Of a stretch of 64,000 bases of DNA, positions 16,636 to 25,021 are shown piece after piece. Numbering within the stretch: position 1 is the first letter of the stretch; each line of letters begins with the position of its first letter. The stretch is from Myxococcales bacterium 68-20. Lineage in GTDB: Bacteria; Myxococcota_A; Polyangia; Polyangiales; Polyangiaceae. The notes beneath the pieces were generated by a model. It had not been told where the DNA came from and made no database searches. It saw only the letters and a program-made list of their open reading frames with translations. Made by a program: the position numbers and the translations under genes. The stretch spans positions 1 through 64,000 of the forward strand of contig MKVQ01000030.1 of the NCBI GenBank assembly GCA_001899635.1. The letters run 5' to 3'.

Positions 16636-18459
16636 TCAGTGCACCGTCGGCAGCGGCGCGTCGTTCACGGGGCGACTGGCCATTCCGCCGGCGTAGCCGT
16701 AGCTCGCCCACGGAGCGAGGCCCCAGACCGTGATCGAGAATGGTCCCTCGCTCTGCGCTTCGTGACGGCCGTAACCGCACTCGCCCTTGTCGAACTTCTG
16801 AGGGACGGCGCCCTTCGTGAGGTCGACGAAGGCGTATTCGTATTCGCCTTTCGTGCCGAGCGGGACGAAGCCCGTGAGCTCGCCAGCGCAATCGAGGACG
16901 ACGGGATGAAAGCCCGTCGGCGTCTTTCGACGGACGACGACGATCGTGGTCTCCGGGAAGGTGTAGTCGGTGAAGAAGACGTAGCGATCGAGGAACTGAT
17001 CCGATGGGACCATCGTGACGAAGTCGGGATCGCCGATCGTGACGTTGCCGTGGGTCGCGCCCCCGCCGTACGTCCCGCCGGTCATGTGGACGGCGGCGTA
17101 GAAAGGATGCTTCGAGTCCTGGCTCTTCACCGAGACGCGTGCGTCGGTGATGAAGTTCGCGACCTGCCCAGCCGAGAGCGTGCCCGGTGCGCCGGGCGGC
17201 TGCTCGGGATCGTAGGTGAGCACGGTGCCGTCGACGGCGCCGACGATGGTCCACGGCACGTTCTCGCGCATGACCGACGTGAGGCCGACGGTGCGCGGCT
17301 TGAACGGAACGAGGGCGTACTCCGTGCCCCACTGGGCAAAGGGCGGGATCTGCTGCTGAGTGACATCGCACGCGGGCGACGCGTTCGGAAGGTAGACGCA
17401 GGGCGAGCCGCCGAAGACCGCGACCGGCTTGTTCGAGGAGATCGGGCTTCCGGAGAGTGTCAGGATCTGCGTGATCTGGAGGACCTCGCCGCGCGACAGC
17501 TTCCACGTCGTAGGAGCGCCAGCCGCGGCGGGCTCGACGCCGATGCCCTCGAGGACGGCTTCGGTCGGACGCATCGAGACCTCGGTGCCATCCTCGTTCG
17601 CGACGATCTGGAGTGTGCGCGGGTCTTCGGCGACGTAAGGATCGTCAGGCCCGAACCGCCCAGTCGAGACGGCGACGTAGCCGGTGTCCCAGGACGAAAC
17701 CGGAAGGAGCAGCGACGCGGACGGCGTCGCGCTCGCTGCTCCGCCGTACGGGAAGATCGAATACGCGGCGACCGGCGCGTCGGCGGTGATGTGGAAGGCT
17801 CGGGTCCTGACCGTGCCCCCCGCGACGGCCTCCTCCTTGGACGCCGGCACGACGCCGGGCGGGCATTGCAGGTTCTTGGTCTCCGCTCCGCCGGCGTCGA
17901 CCCGCGCGACCTGGGAGAGGAAGACGAGCGCCACCGCTCCCGGCGGGACCGGCCCCTTCAACTGCGTGTAGACGGGCGTCGTGCCCTCGACCGAAGCAGT
18001 GTAGACGGACTGTGAGATGTCCAGCGGTGCGCTGCCGAGCTCGGCGCCGAGGGTCACCGGACGGTCCCAGGTGTTGGCGATCATCGCGACGAAGCAGGCG
18101 CCAGGAGCAACCGCGACGTCGTCGGGTGGCAGCGTCCAGAACGAGCAGCCGACGGAGCCCTTGGAGAGCGCAGCGGCCTGGCATGCATCGACGCACCGGT
18201 CGATTCCGCAGCCCTCGTCGGGACCGCACGTCGCGATGGTCTCTTCCGCTCCACCGTCACACGTGCTCATCACCTTCTTGAGATCGCGCGAGCAGCGGTA
18301 GCTGCATGCGCCGCCATCCGTCAGCGAAGCCTCCGGGAACGGAGGGGGCGGTCGCTCGAAACCATCACGCTCGCTCGAGCACGCCGAGGCGAGCAACGTT
18401 GCGAATGCGGTGCCGCCGATGGCGAACGTGGCAATCCCCACGCGAAGCTTGGAGTACAT
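16636..18459 (-). CDS. Cluster A: IgGFc-binding-domain lipoprotein
   Basis: The protein has 607 residues. A lipoprotein signal ends at Cys27 (LLASACSS), followed by a Pro/Asp linker and a Cys-rich segment (GACSYRCSRDLKKV, CGPDEGCGIDRCVDAC). From about residue 200 the IgGFc-binding N-terminal-type domain is visible: AYSIFPYGGAASATPSASLL, LPVSSWDTGYVAVS, ISSNKPVAVFGGSPC and IPPFAQWGTEYALVPF. The name comes from a mammalian mucin-like protein; no IgG binding is implied for bacteria. It is the last gene of cluster A, 12 bp after the RCC1 gene, and has a full-length paralogue at 49411-51204. An outer-surface or periplasmic location after lipidation is inference. Confidence 0.8.
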   Translation of the reverse strand: MYSKLRVGIATFAIGGTAFATLLASACSSERDGFERPPPPFPEASLTDGGACSYRCSRDLKKVMSTCDGGAEETIATCGPDEGCGIDRCVDACQAAALSKGSVGCSFWTLPPDDVAVAPGACFVAMIANTWDRPVTLGAELGSAPLDISQSVYTASVEGTTPVYTQLKGPVPPGAVALVFLSQVARVDAGGAETKNLQCPPGVVPASKEEAVAGGTVRTRAFHITADAPVAAYSIFPYGGAASATPSASLLLPVSSWDTGYVAVSTGRFGPDDPYVAEDPRTLQIVANEDGTEVSMRPTEAVLEGIGVEPAAAGAPTTWKLSRGEVLQITQILTLSGSPISSNKPVAVFGGSPCVYLPNASPACDVTQQQIPPFAQWGTEYALVPFKPRTVGLTSVMRENVPWTIVGAVDGTVLTYDPEQPPGAPGTLSAGQVANFITDARVSVKSQDSKHPFYAAVHMTGGTYGGGATHGNVTIGDPDFVTMVPSDQFLDRYVFFTDYTFPETTIVVVRRKTPTGFHPVVLDCAGELTGFVPLGTKGEYEYAFVDLTKGAVPQKFDKGECGYGRHEAQSEGPFSITVWGLAPWASYGYAGGMASRPVNDAPLPTVH

Positions 18460-18471
18460 CGTCGAGCCTCT

Positions 18472-19902
18472 CTAGAACGTGATCTTCGTCGGCGTCGGAT
18501 GGGCGCCGTGGTCCGGCGTGAGCCCGAGCTCGCCGCTGGCATTGCTCCCCCAGCACTCGACGGTGCCGCCTTGCACGAGGGCGCAGATGCTGGCGAGGCT
18601 CGCGGCGACCTGAACGGCGCGCCCCTTGAAGGCGCTCGCTGCGGTGAAGGAGGCGCTGAAGCCGTCAGCGCTCCCCGTGCCGAGGGCCCCGTGAGTGTTC
18701 TCGCCACAGCATTGCACCGTGCCATCGGTCATGCGTACGCAGGTCGTCTCGTCGCCGACGGCGATCTGTTGTGGCCACGCCGGCCCCGAGACGAGGGCAC
18801 GCTTCGGCACCGGCTCGCGATCGGGAAGCCCCGTGCAGAGCGCGCCGTAGAGGCTCTTCCCCCAGCAGAAGACCTCACCGTTCGCGATCGCACATCCATG
18901 ACCGTAGGACGGCATCGGAGCCGGACGCTGATTCGCGTCGGACGGCTGGCGCTGGAGGAGCGGAGAGACGGCGACGCTCGTGACCTTCGACAGCTCCACG
19001 AGCCGCTTCGGCGTGCGAGAAGGGCTCACCGACGAGATGCGACCAGAGACGAGCCCGTCGTCGCCCGAGATCGCGCCCCAGCTGAACACGTCGCCCGTCG
19101 TCGTGAGAGCAAGCGTCGTCTTCGAGCTGATGAACGTCTTCCTAAACGTGGAGGCGTCGAGCTCGGCTTCGCCCGGCCCGATGGCGACTTGAAACGGGTC
19201 ATCGAAATCGGGGCGAGCGAGCTTCATGTATTGGGTCCCGCCCCAGCAAACGAGCTTGCCCGTCGTGAGCAGTGCGCACGCGCTGTCGATCCCCACGTCG
19301 ACGCGCGTAACGCTCGCACCGCCGAGCGCGACCGGCGAGGGAATGGGATGGCGATCGACGTCCTCCGAAGGAGGATCGACCTCGAGGCCGAGCTCGCCGA
19401 GGAGGTTGCTGCCCCAACATTGCACCGCGCCGTCCACGAGGAGCGCGCAGGTCGAGCGACCACCAGCGCTGATCTGGATCGCGTTGGTCAGACCGACCAC
19501 GGGCGGAATCGCGCCGGCGTCGCCGTCGGACGACGTCTCGTCCGCTTCGCCGCGACCGAGCTGGCCCCAAAAATCGTCACCCCAGCAGCGCACCGTGCCG
19601 TCATTCATGCGCGCGCAGTAGTGACGCTCGCCGGCGACGAGCTCGACGGCGCACGGATTCGCCGTGCACGTGACCGGCTCGGTGGCCGCGTCGAACGGTG
19701 GCCGTGCGTCGACGGCCGGCGTCGCGTCGGGGCTCTCCTCGGGAGGAGAGCTCGCGTCGGCGGCGTCGTCGGCAGCGTCGGGCGCGCTCGGCTCGAGCGC
19801 GACCTCGTCCGAGCTGCACGCCGCAACGGACATCATGACCGCTGCCGCCGCAGCGGACGCCGTTGCAGCTCCGAGCAAGAACCTTCGAATGCGAGCTCTC
19901 AT
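18472..19902 (-). CDS. Cluster A: RCC1-repeat lipoprotein
   Basis: The protein has 476 residues. A lipobox gives Cys29 (MSVAACSS), followed by an Asp/Ala/Pro-rich spacer. The body is a run of RCC1 blades of about 50 residues, recognisable from repeats such as RCWGDDFWGQLGRGEAD, QCWGSNLLGELGLEVD, FCWGKSLYGALCTGL and ECWGSNASGELGLTPD. These should fold into a seven-blade propeller, a protein-binding scaffold. Each blade also has a paired CA/CALL motif of the bacterial secreted type, perhaps disulphide-bonded. It starts 7 bp after the preceding gene and has a paralogue at 51201-52595. The partner protein is unknown. Confidence 0.85.
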   Translation of the reverse strand: MRARIRRFLLGAATASAAAAAVMMSVAACSSDEVALEPSAPDAADDAADASSPPEESPDATPAVDARPPFDAATEPVTCTANPCAVELVAGERHYCARMNDGTVRCWGDDFWGQLGRGEADETSSDGDAGAIPPVVGLTNAIQISAGGRSTCALLVDGAVQCWGSNLLGELGLEVDPPSEDVDRHPIPSPVALGGASVTRVDVGIDSACALLTTGKLVCWGGTQYMKLARPDFDDPFQVAIGPGEAELDASTFRKTFISSKTTLALTTTGDVFSWGAISGDDGLVSGRISSVSPSRTPKRLVELSKVTSVAVSPLLQRQPSDANQRPAPMPSYGHGCAIANGEVFCWGKSLYGALCTGLPDREPVPKRALVSGPAWPQQIAVGDETTCVRMTDGTVQCCGENTHGALGTGSADGFSASFTAASAFKGRAVQVAASLASICALVQGGTVECWGSNASGELGLTPDHGAHPTPTKITF

Positions 19903-19909
19903 CGCGCGC

Positions 19910-21106
19910 TCACTTCTTCTTCGTGGGGTCGAGGTGGAGAGCGATGCCTTCGCCGACGACCCAGAGATCGTCCGGGCCCTTCACCCAGAAGGCATGGAGG
20001 TTTTCGATGACCGGGAACTTCGTGACGGTGAGCGCGGGGGCCGACCACCGACTGCCGTTCCAGTGGCGCATCCGTCCGTACTCGCCGGCTACCCAGAGAT
20101 CGTCGTCAGTGGTCGCGGCGACGGCAAACGACGAGAGACCATTGAACTCACCGTTGAACTCGGCATGCTCGAGCGTGAACGTCAGCCCGCCGTCCGTGCT
20201 CTTCCCGCGAATGAGCATCTCGTCCCCGAACGGTGTTCGACCGAGCAGCACCATGCTCGTGTCCGAGAGCACCGAGACGCTGGCGAGCTCGCCGGGGTCG
20301 TACGCCGTCTCGGTCTCCGGATCGTCCGGATCGGCGGGCGCCAGAACGGGCGCAAACTCGGTCGCTCCAGGCTGGCGGCGATAGATGCGCCCCGGCGCGC
20401 CCGAGTACACATCACCCAGGATCCCTCCGAGCCAGACCCCGGAAGCGGCGGTGCCCCAGACGTGCGTGAAGCGCATCTCGGGATCGACCGTCACCTCCGA
20501 CCAGGACGACGGTCCGCCGCCACTACTGGGCGCGTAGTGGAGGACGCGCGAACGCGGGAGCGAGTCGTTTCGGACGACCACGGCCCAGACGTCGTTCGCG
20601 CTGGTCCCCCAGATCGACGCGATCTCACCCATCGGCCTCGTCGTGGCGGCGAACGTCAGCGCTGCCGGGCTCGCGCCGGTGCCGTGGAAGAGGACACTCT
20701 GGCCGCCGACCCAGACGTCGGTCGGCCCGCTGCCCCATACCGCGCTGAGCGGACCGAGCCCCGAGGCATGGATCTTCCACTCGGTCTGATCCCAGCGAAG
20801 GATGGCGCCCTGGCCGCTCACGGCCCAGACGATGCCTTGACCATCACCCCAGACCGCGCGGAGCGTCTGCCCGGTCGGCAGCGCCGTGTGGCAGAACCCG
20901 TCACCGGAGCATTCGCGCGGGGGAGACGCGTCGACATCGGCATCCTCGCCCTCGCTCGGAGGCGCCGATGCATCAGTGGGAGGCGCCACCGCTCCGCTAT
21001 CCGCTTCCGGCCGAGGCTGCACGTCCTCGCTCGCCGCACAGGCGACGACGAGATGAACGAGCAGAGCCCCGGCGCAGGCTGCGCCCAATCGAACGATGGC
21101 GCTCAT
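19910..21106 (-). CDS. Cluster A: WxG/DVWVGG-repeat lipoprotein 1
   Basis: The protein has 398 residues, with a lipobox at Cys23 (LVVACAAS). After an Asp/Pro-rich spacer come repeated motifs of the form VWG...DVWV/AV: LRAVWGDGQGIVWAVSGQGA, LSAVWGSGPTDVWVGGQSV, IASIWGTSANDVWAVVV and FTHVWGTAASGVWLGG. The C-terminal part has DDDLWVAGEYGRMRHWNGSRW. The repeats suggest a beta-propeller. The ATG overlaps the preceding gene's stop (ATGA). Its positional paralogue in cluster B is at 52570-53919. Function is unknown; extracellular binding or scaffolding is inference. Confidence 0.75.
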   Translation of the reverse strand: MSAIVRLGAACAGALLVHLVVACAASEDVQPRPEADSGAVAPPTDASAPPSEGEDADVDASPPRECSGDGFCHTALPTGQTLRAVWGDGQGIVWAVSGQGAILRWDQTEWKIHASGLGPLSAVWGSGPTDVWVGGQSVLFHGTGASPAALTFAATTRPMGEIASIWGTSANDVWAVVVRNDSLPRSRVLHYAPSSGGGPSSWSEVTVDPEMRFTHVWGTAASGVWLGGILGDVYSGAPGRIYRRQPGATEFAPVLAPADPDDPETETAYDPGELASVSVLSDTSMVLLGRTPFGDEMLIRGKSTDGGLTFTLEHAEFNGEFNGLSSFAVAATTDDDLWVAGEYGRMRHWNGSRWSAPALTVTKFPVIENLHAFWVKGPDDLWVVGEGIALHLDPTKKK

Positions 21107-22335
21107 CGAGAACCTCCCGCGTCACCGAGCGCGCCACCCGTGTAGTGGAGCGCGACGCCGTCGCCGACGATCCAGACGTCGTCGCGCGCGCTGCCCCAGA
21201 CGCCGTGGAGCGCGGGCTTCTTGCCGGCCGGAAACGCTGCGAGCGTCGTGCTCCAGGTGTGGCCGTCGTAGTGGATGATGGTGCCGGCATCGCCGACCGC
21301 CCAGACGTCGTCGGCCGTCGAGCCCCAGACAGCACGGAGGTGCTCGCGTGTCGGCGACGGGACGACCTCCCAGTCGCTGGCGTTCGCGCTCGTGATGTGA
21401 CGAATCGTGCCCACGTCGCCGACGGCCCAGATGTCGCTCGCCGAGCTGCCCCAGACCGCGCGCAGGGTCACCGCCGAGTGCGTGTCGACCGCAGCCCATT
21501 CGAGCTCGCTCGCATCGGAGGGGAGCGTGCCGTGGAGCGACATCGAGCGTTGCCAGCTCACGTCTGCCGAGTTGTCGGCGACGAGCCAGATGTCGTTCGC
21601 GGCCGAGCCCCACATGCCGAACACGCTCGCTGTCCCCGGCACGCCTTGCCAACCGATGCCTCCGTCGTCGAGGTTCGTCTTGGTGAATGCGTTCACCGTG
21701 ACGACCTCGCCCATCTCGTCGAACATCATCGAAGCGCGCCCGGCGAGGCGGACGTCGGCGGCGGAGGTCCCCCAGATCGCGAAGAGAGGTACGTCGAGGC
21801 CCTCTTCGATGGGCAGCCGCACGTTCTCCCACTCCGTCGCGGCGCCGGCGTAACCGCGCGTGCGGAACACCGCGTCCGTCGCGCTCGCGATCCACACGTC
21901 GTTCGGACCGGTGCCTCGGACCGCGTAGAACGTGTTCTTCACCGGGAGCTTCGGCGGGTAGAAGCTGGTCGGCGTCGGCACCACCGTCCACGCCTTCCCG
22001 TCCCAGTGCACGACCGTCCCGTTCGAGCCAACCGCCCAGACGTCGGTCTTGCTCGATCCCCACACCGACGTGAGCGCCGCAAAAGCGGACACGTTTGTCG
22101 GCACGGGACACCACGGGACTTCGGCGCAGGAGAGAGCAGGAGCGCAGCCCTCGTCCGAGGCATCACATCCGCCCTCTGACGCAGCATCGAGACCGCCAGC
22201 GTCGATGTGGATGGAGGCGTCCTCGTGAGCGATCTCCTGTTTCTCGGTGTCGGCGCAGCTCACGAACGCGACGACCGGAAGGAACAGGGCACCGAGCAGT
22301 GACGCGCGGAGAAGCGTTCGGCCTCGAGAGAGCAT
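21103..22335 (-). CDS. Cluster A: WxG/DVWAVG-repeat lipoprotein 2
   Basis: The protein has 410 residues from the ATG at 22335, which shares a base with the preceding stop (TGATG). A lipobox gives Cys27 (VAFVSCADT). Repeats are very regular: LTSVWGSSKTDVWAVGSNGT, LFAIWGTSAADVRLAGRA, LRAVWGSSASDIWAVGDVGT and LRAVWGSTADDVWAVGDAGT, ending HGVWGSARDDVWIVGDGVA. This is a probable beta-propeller surface lipoprotein. The two propeller genes of the cluster are related to each other as well as to those of cluster B. The ORF is open upstream to 22392, but the signal peptide fixes the start used here. Confidence 0.78.
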   Translation of the reverse strand: MLSRGRTLLRASLLGALFLPVVAFVSCADTEKQEIAHEDASIHIDAGGLDAASEGGCDASDEGCAPALSCAEVPWCPVPTNVSAFAALTSVWGSSKTDVWAVGSNGTVVHWDGKAWTVVPTPTSFYPPKLPVKNTFYAVRGTGPNDVWIASATDAVFRTRGYAGAATEWENVRLPIEEGLDVPLFAIWGTSAADVRLAGRASMMFDEMGEVVTVNAFTKTNLDDGGIGWQGVPGTASVFGMWGSAANDIWLVADNSADVSWQRSMSLHGTLPSDASELEWAAVDTHSAVTLRAVWGSSASDIWAVGDVGTIRHITSANASDWEVVPSPTREHLRAVWGSTADDVWAVGDAGTIIHYDGHTWSTTLAAFPAGKKPALHGVWGSARDDVWIVGDGVALHYTGGALGDAGGSR

Positions 22336-23561
22336 CAGTTGACCTTCCCGGCGTCGCTGCATTCGGTCATCAGGCACTTGCCATGGATGCACGGCTGCCC
22401 AGCGTTGAGGTCACAGGCGTTGCCGCACGACCCGCAGTTGCCGGGATGGGCCAGCAAGTTGGTCTCGCAACCGTCGGACGGATCGCCGTTGCAGTCGCCA
22501 AAGCCCGGAAGGCAGTCGAGCTCGCATAGCCCTTTGCGACACGCTCGAACCTGATTCGGGCCGGCTTCGGGGCACACGTTCGTGCAGGCTCCACACGCCG
22601 TCGGATCGTTGAGGAAGTCACGGCACCCGAGCAGCGGGCAGAACGTCATCCCCTTCCCGACGCACTGAACGGCACAGTAGGAGCCACCCTGCCCGTTGAT
22701 GCACTTCTCGCCCGCTTCGGTATCGCACTTGATCCCGCAGCCACCGCAGTTGTTCGGGTCGAAGTTGATGTCCTCGACCTCGCAGCCGTCGGAGTTGCAC
22801 TCCGGATCCCCGAGGTCCTTGTTGCAATCACCCCTCGAGCCCCGGCACTTGGGAGCGCCGCAGACGCCGCCAGCGCATCCGTAATAGGCAGTCTCCGGTA
22901 GGGTGCACGGCCCCTCGGTCTGCTCGCACGTGATCCCGCAGCCGCCACAGTTCCAGTCGTCGCCCAGAGGATCGGTGCACATGCCGTCGCAGACGATCTG
23001 CCCCGGCGGGCACCCGCATTTGCCCTCGATGCACGGCGCGCCGTTCGCGCACACGTTCCCGCACGCACCGCAGTTCTTGTCGTCCGAGTTGACGTCGACC
23101 TCGCAGCCGTCGTCGACCTTCCCGTTGCAGTTGCGCCATTCCCCGCCGTCGCCGGGGATCTTCGGGCTCCAGCATTCGAGCTCGCAGCCGCCTTCGATGC
23201 AGCGCGAGGTCATGTGAAGGCGACCGTAGTGGCGACACTTGTTCCCGCACGCGCCGCAATGATCGACGTCGCGCTTCAGGTCCGTGCCGCACTTGTACGC
23301 AGGCCCGCCCCCGCTCGCGCAGGTCCCGAAGCCTTCGGGGCACGTCGTGCCGACGCACAAGAGGAGACTCGCCGCGTCCGGCGCGACGCTCGGCGCTTCG
23401 CCGTCGGGTTGCTCGAAGATCCCTCCCCGACCGGCATCGTCTAGGAAGATGACGCTGTCCACGGGCGACGTGCACGACGTGACGAGGATCACGCTTCCCG
23501 CCAACGCCGACGCCGCGAGAGCGATCTTGCGCGCCGAAACCAGATTGATCGCCTTCATCAT
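22335..23561 (-). CDS. Cluster A: Cys-rich Stig1-like repeat lipoprotein
   Basis: The protein has 408 residues. A lipobox gives Cys30 (VILVTSCTSP). The mature part is made of six or seven Cys-rich units of the type NCGACGNVCANGAPCIEGKC and NCGGCGITCEQTEGPC, separated by segments such as DGCEVDVNSDDKN and CNGDPSDGCETNLLAHPGN. This is the pattern often annotated as Stig1-like in myxobacteria. The many paired Cys imply disulphide-stabilised export. The ATG overlaps the stop of the upstream anti-sigma candidate (ATGA). Its paralogue is at 55115-56392. Confidence 0.82.
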   Translation of the reverse strand: MMKAINLVSARKIALAASALAGSVILVTSCTSPVDSVIFLDDAGRGGIFEQPDGEAPSVAPDAASLLLCVGTTCPEGFGTCASGGGPAYKCGTDLKRDVDHCGACGNKCRHYGRLHMTSRCIEGGCELECWSPKIPGDGGEWRNCNGKVDDGCEVDVNSDDKNCGACGNVCANGAPCIEGKCGCPPGQIVCDGMCTDPLGDDWNCGGCGITCEQTEGPCTLPETAYYGCAGGVCGAPKCRGSRGDCNKDLGDPECNSDGCEVEDINFDPNNCGGCGIKCDTEAGEKCINGQGGSYCAVQCVGKGMTFCPLLGCRDFLNDPTACGACTNVCPEAGPNQVRACRKGLCELDCLPGFGDCNGDPSDGCETNLLAHPGNCGSCGNACDLNAGQPCIHGKCLMTECSDAGKVN

Positions 23562-24307
23562 GGCGTCGCCGTCTTCTGTGCAGCAGCCTTCGTCACGAGT
23601 GAGCGCACGCGGTTCGCGTACGGGCTGTCGGGGCTGCGGGTGAGGAACGCTTCACCGAGCGCGCGCGCCCGAGCCGCTTCCCCGCGTGCGAGCAGCGCTT
23701 CGATGCGCATGACGGCGACCTCGCGCTCGAAGACACCGGCGCGAACCCGCCGATCGTATTCGTCGAGCTGAGAAAGGCAGCCCGCGGCGTCGCCCGTCGC
23801 GAGCGACGTCCGTGCGGCCTCGACGAGGGCAAGCTCGTCGTCGAACGATGCTGGCGTCGCGTTCGTGCTCGCAGCCGTCGTCGGGCGAGCACGCGGCGCC
23901 AGCTTCTCCGCCAGCGGCGTCGCCGTCGGGAGCTCGTCGACACGCATCGTCTTCGCCTCGACGGGCGCCGGCGCCGCCCGCGACACGACCTCGTCGACCG
24001 TCGCCGGTGCGGCCACCGAGGATGTCGGACCAGCCGCGCCGGAGCTCGAATGATGCAAGTACCATCCGGCGCCGATCGCCATCGCGAGCGCGACGAAGGC
24101 TCCCGCCTTCAGCGAGAACATCGATCGCCCGACCTGCACCGAGGCGCCGGGGTCGAATTTGGAGCCTCTCGTAGCGTCGAACCGCGCGAGAGCGCGCTGC
24201 ATGCGCGCCTCCGCAGGCTCGTAGCTCTTGGCGACCTCGAGGGCGTCGACGAGGCGCGCGTCGGTCGAGGACTCACTCAAGCGAGGCGGGAAGGTCGGCT
24301 CTTTCAT
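23558..24307 (-). CDS. Cluster A: one-pass membrane protein, candidate anti-sigma factor
   Basis: The protein has 249 residues. The ATG at 24307 overlaps the sigma gene stop. A cytoplasmic N-terminus of about 64 residues includes DALEVAKSYEPAEARMQRAL, followed by one membrane helix at about 65-86 (SLKAGAFVALAMAIGAGWYL). The periplasmic part is Pro/Ala-rich and ends in a TPR-like helical domain (ELALVEAARTSLATGDAAGC, RIEALLARGEAARARALGEA, SPYANRVRSLVTKAA). There is no HxxxCxxC zinc anti-sigma motif. The anti-sigma role is inferred from position and topology. The positional paralogue at 56432-57262 has the same layout. Confidence 0.7.
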   Translation of the reverse strand: MKEPTFPPRLSESSTDARLVDALEVAKSYEPAEARMQRALARFDATRGSKFDPGASVQVGRSMFSLKAGAFVALAMAIGAGWYLHHSSSGAAGPTSSVAAPATVDEVVSRAAPAPVEAKTMRVDELPTATPLAEKLAPRARPTTAASTNATPASFDDELALVEAARTSLATGDAAGCLSQLDEYDRRVRAGVFEREVAVMRIEALLARGEAARARALGEAFLTRSPDSPYANRVRSLVTKAAAQKTATP

Positions 24308-24948
24308 CGGGTATCTCGACCAAACGGGGGGGCATTCGCATCTGCGCGTGCGAGCGCCTCGCGGAAATCCTCTCGTGCTTTGCGGAGCCGTGAGGCCACC
24401 GTTCCGGGAGGGATTCCGAGATGCTCGGCGATCTCGCGCCCGCTGAGCTCCTCGAGCTCGTAGAGCACGAAGACCTCGCGACGTTCGGGGTCCATGCTCT
24501 CGAGGATCCTCTGGATCATCGCGAGCGTCTGCTTGCGCTCGAAAGCGTCCGCTGGATCCGCATCGGGCGACAGCGGAGCCTCCTCGAGCTCCTCGAGCGT
24601 GGTGTTCCGGACAGCGTGACGGTTTCGGCGGCGCCCGACTTCTCGGGCGACGTTCACGCAGACCGCGCAGGTGTAGGCCCGCAGCTCTGCTCGGTTCGGG
24701 ATCTCGTCGAACTTCCGATCCGCGGCGATGAGAACGGCCTGCAGTGCGTCGTCGATCTCGGCGTTCTGCACGCCCAGACGCTGGAGGACGCGGAAGGCGA
24801 CCTTGACCAGCGGTTCGATGGCCGCGCGAAATCTGGCGTGACGCGTGGCGATGTCGCCCTCCCGCGCCTCGACCCCGCCGATCGCCGCAACACACTCCAC
24901 ACTACTGGAGCGGTCCGGCCGCCCCGTTTGATCACGAGGGGGCCACAT
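24304..24948 (-). CDS. Cluster A: ECF-type sigma factor
   Basis: The protein has up to 214 residues. Region 2 is seen in LVKVAFRVLQRLGVQNAEID and ALQAVLIAADRKFDEIPNRA. Region 4 is clear: MDPERREVFVLYELEELSGR followed by the helix-turn-helix IAEHLGIPPGTVASRLRKAR. The annotated ATG at 24948 may be too early, because the GTG at 24900 (VECVAAIGG) aligns better with cluster B. The stop overlaps the anti-sigma candidate. A 73-bp gap to the OMP gene upstream contains TGATCA, also found upstream of the cluster B sigma gene. It probably directs transcription of its own cluster; that is inference. Confidence 0.88.
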   Translation of the reverse strand: MWPPRDQTGRPDRSSSVECVAAIGGVEAREGDIATRHARFRAAIEPLVKVAFRVLQRLGVQNAEIDDALQAVLIAADRKFDEIPNRAELRAYTCAVCVNVAREVGRRRNRHAVRNTTLEELEEAPLSPDADPADAFERKQTLAMIQRILESMDPERREVFVLYELEELSGREIAEHLGIPPGTVASRLRKAREDFREALARADANAPPFGRDTR

Positions 24949-25021
24949 TTATCGCTCGACCGTCACGGCTCCTCGAGCTCAGGCATTGGACAGCGTCTCG
25001 GCCGCGCGCCCGCCTCGCGGA

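Noticed and set aside
16636-18459. Immunoglobulin-binding virulence factor
   Set aside because: The domain name comes from a mammalian protein; nothing here shows antibody binding.
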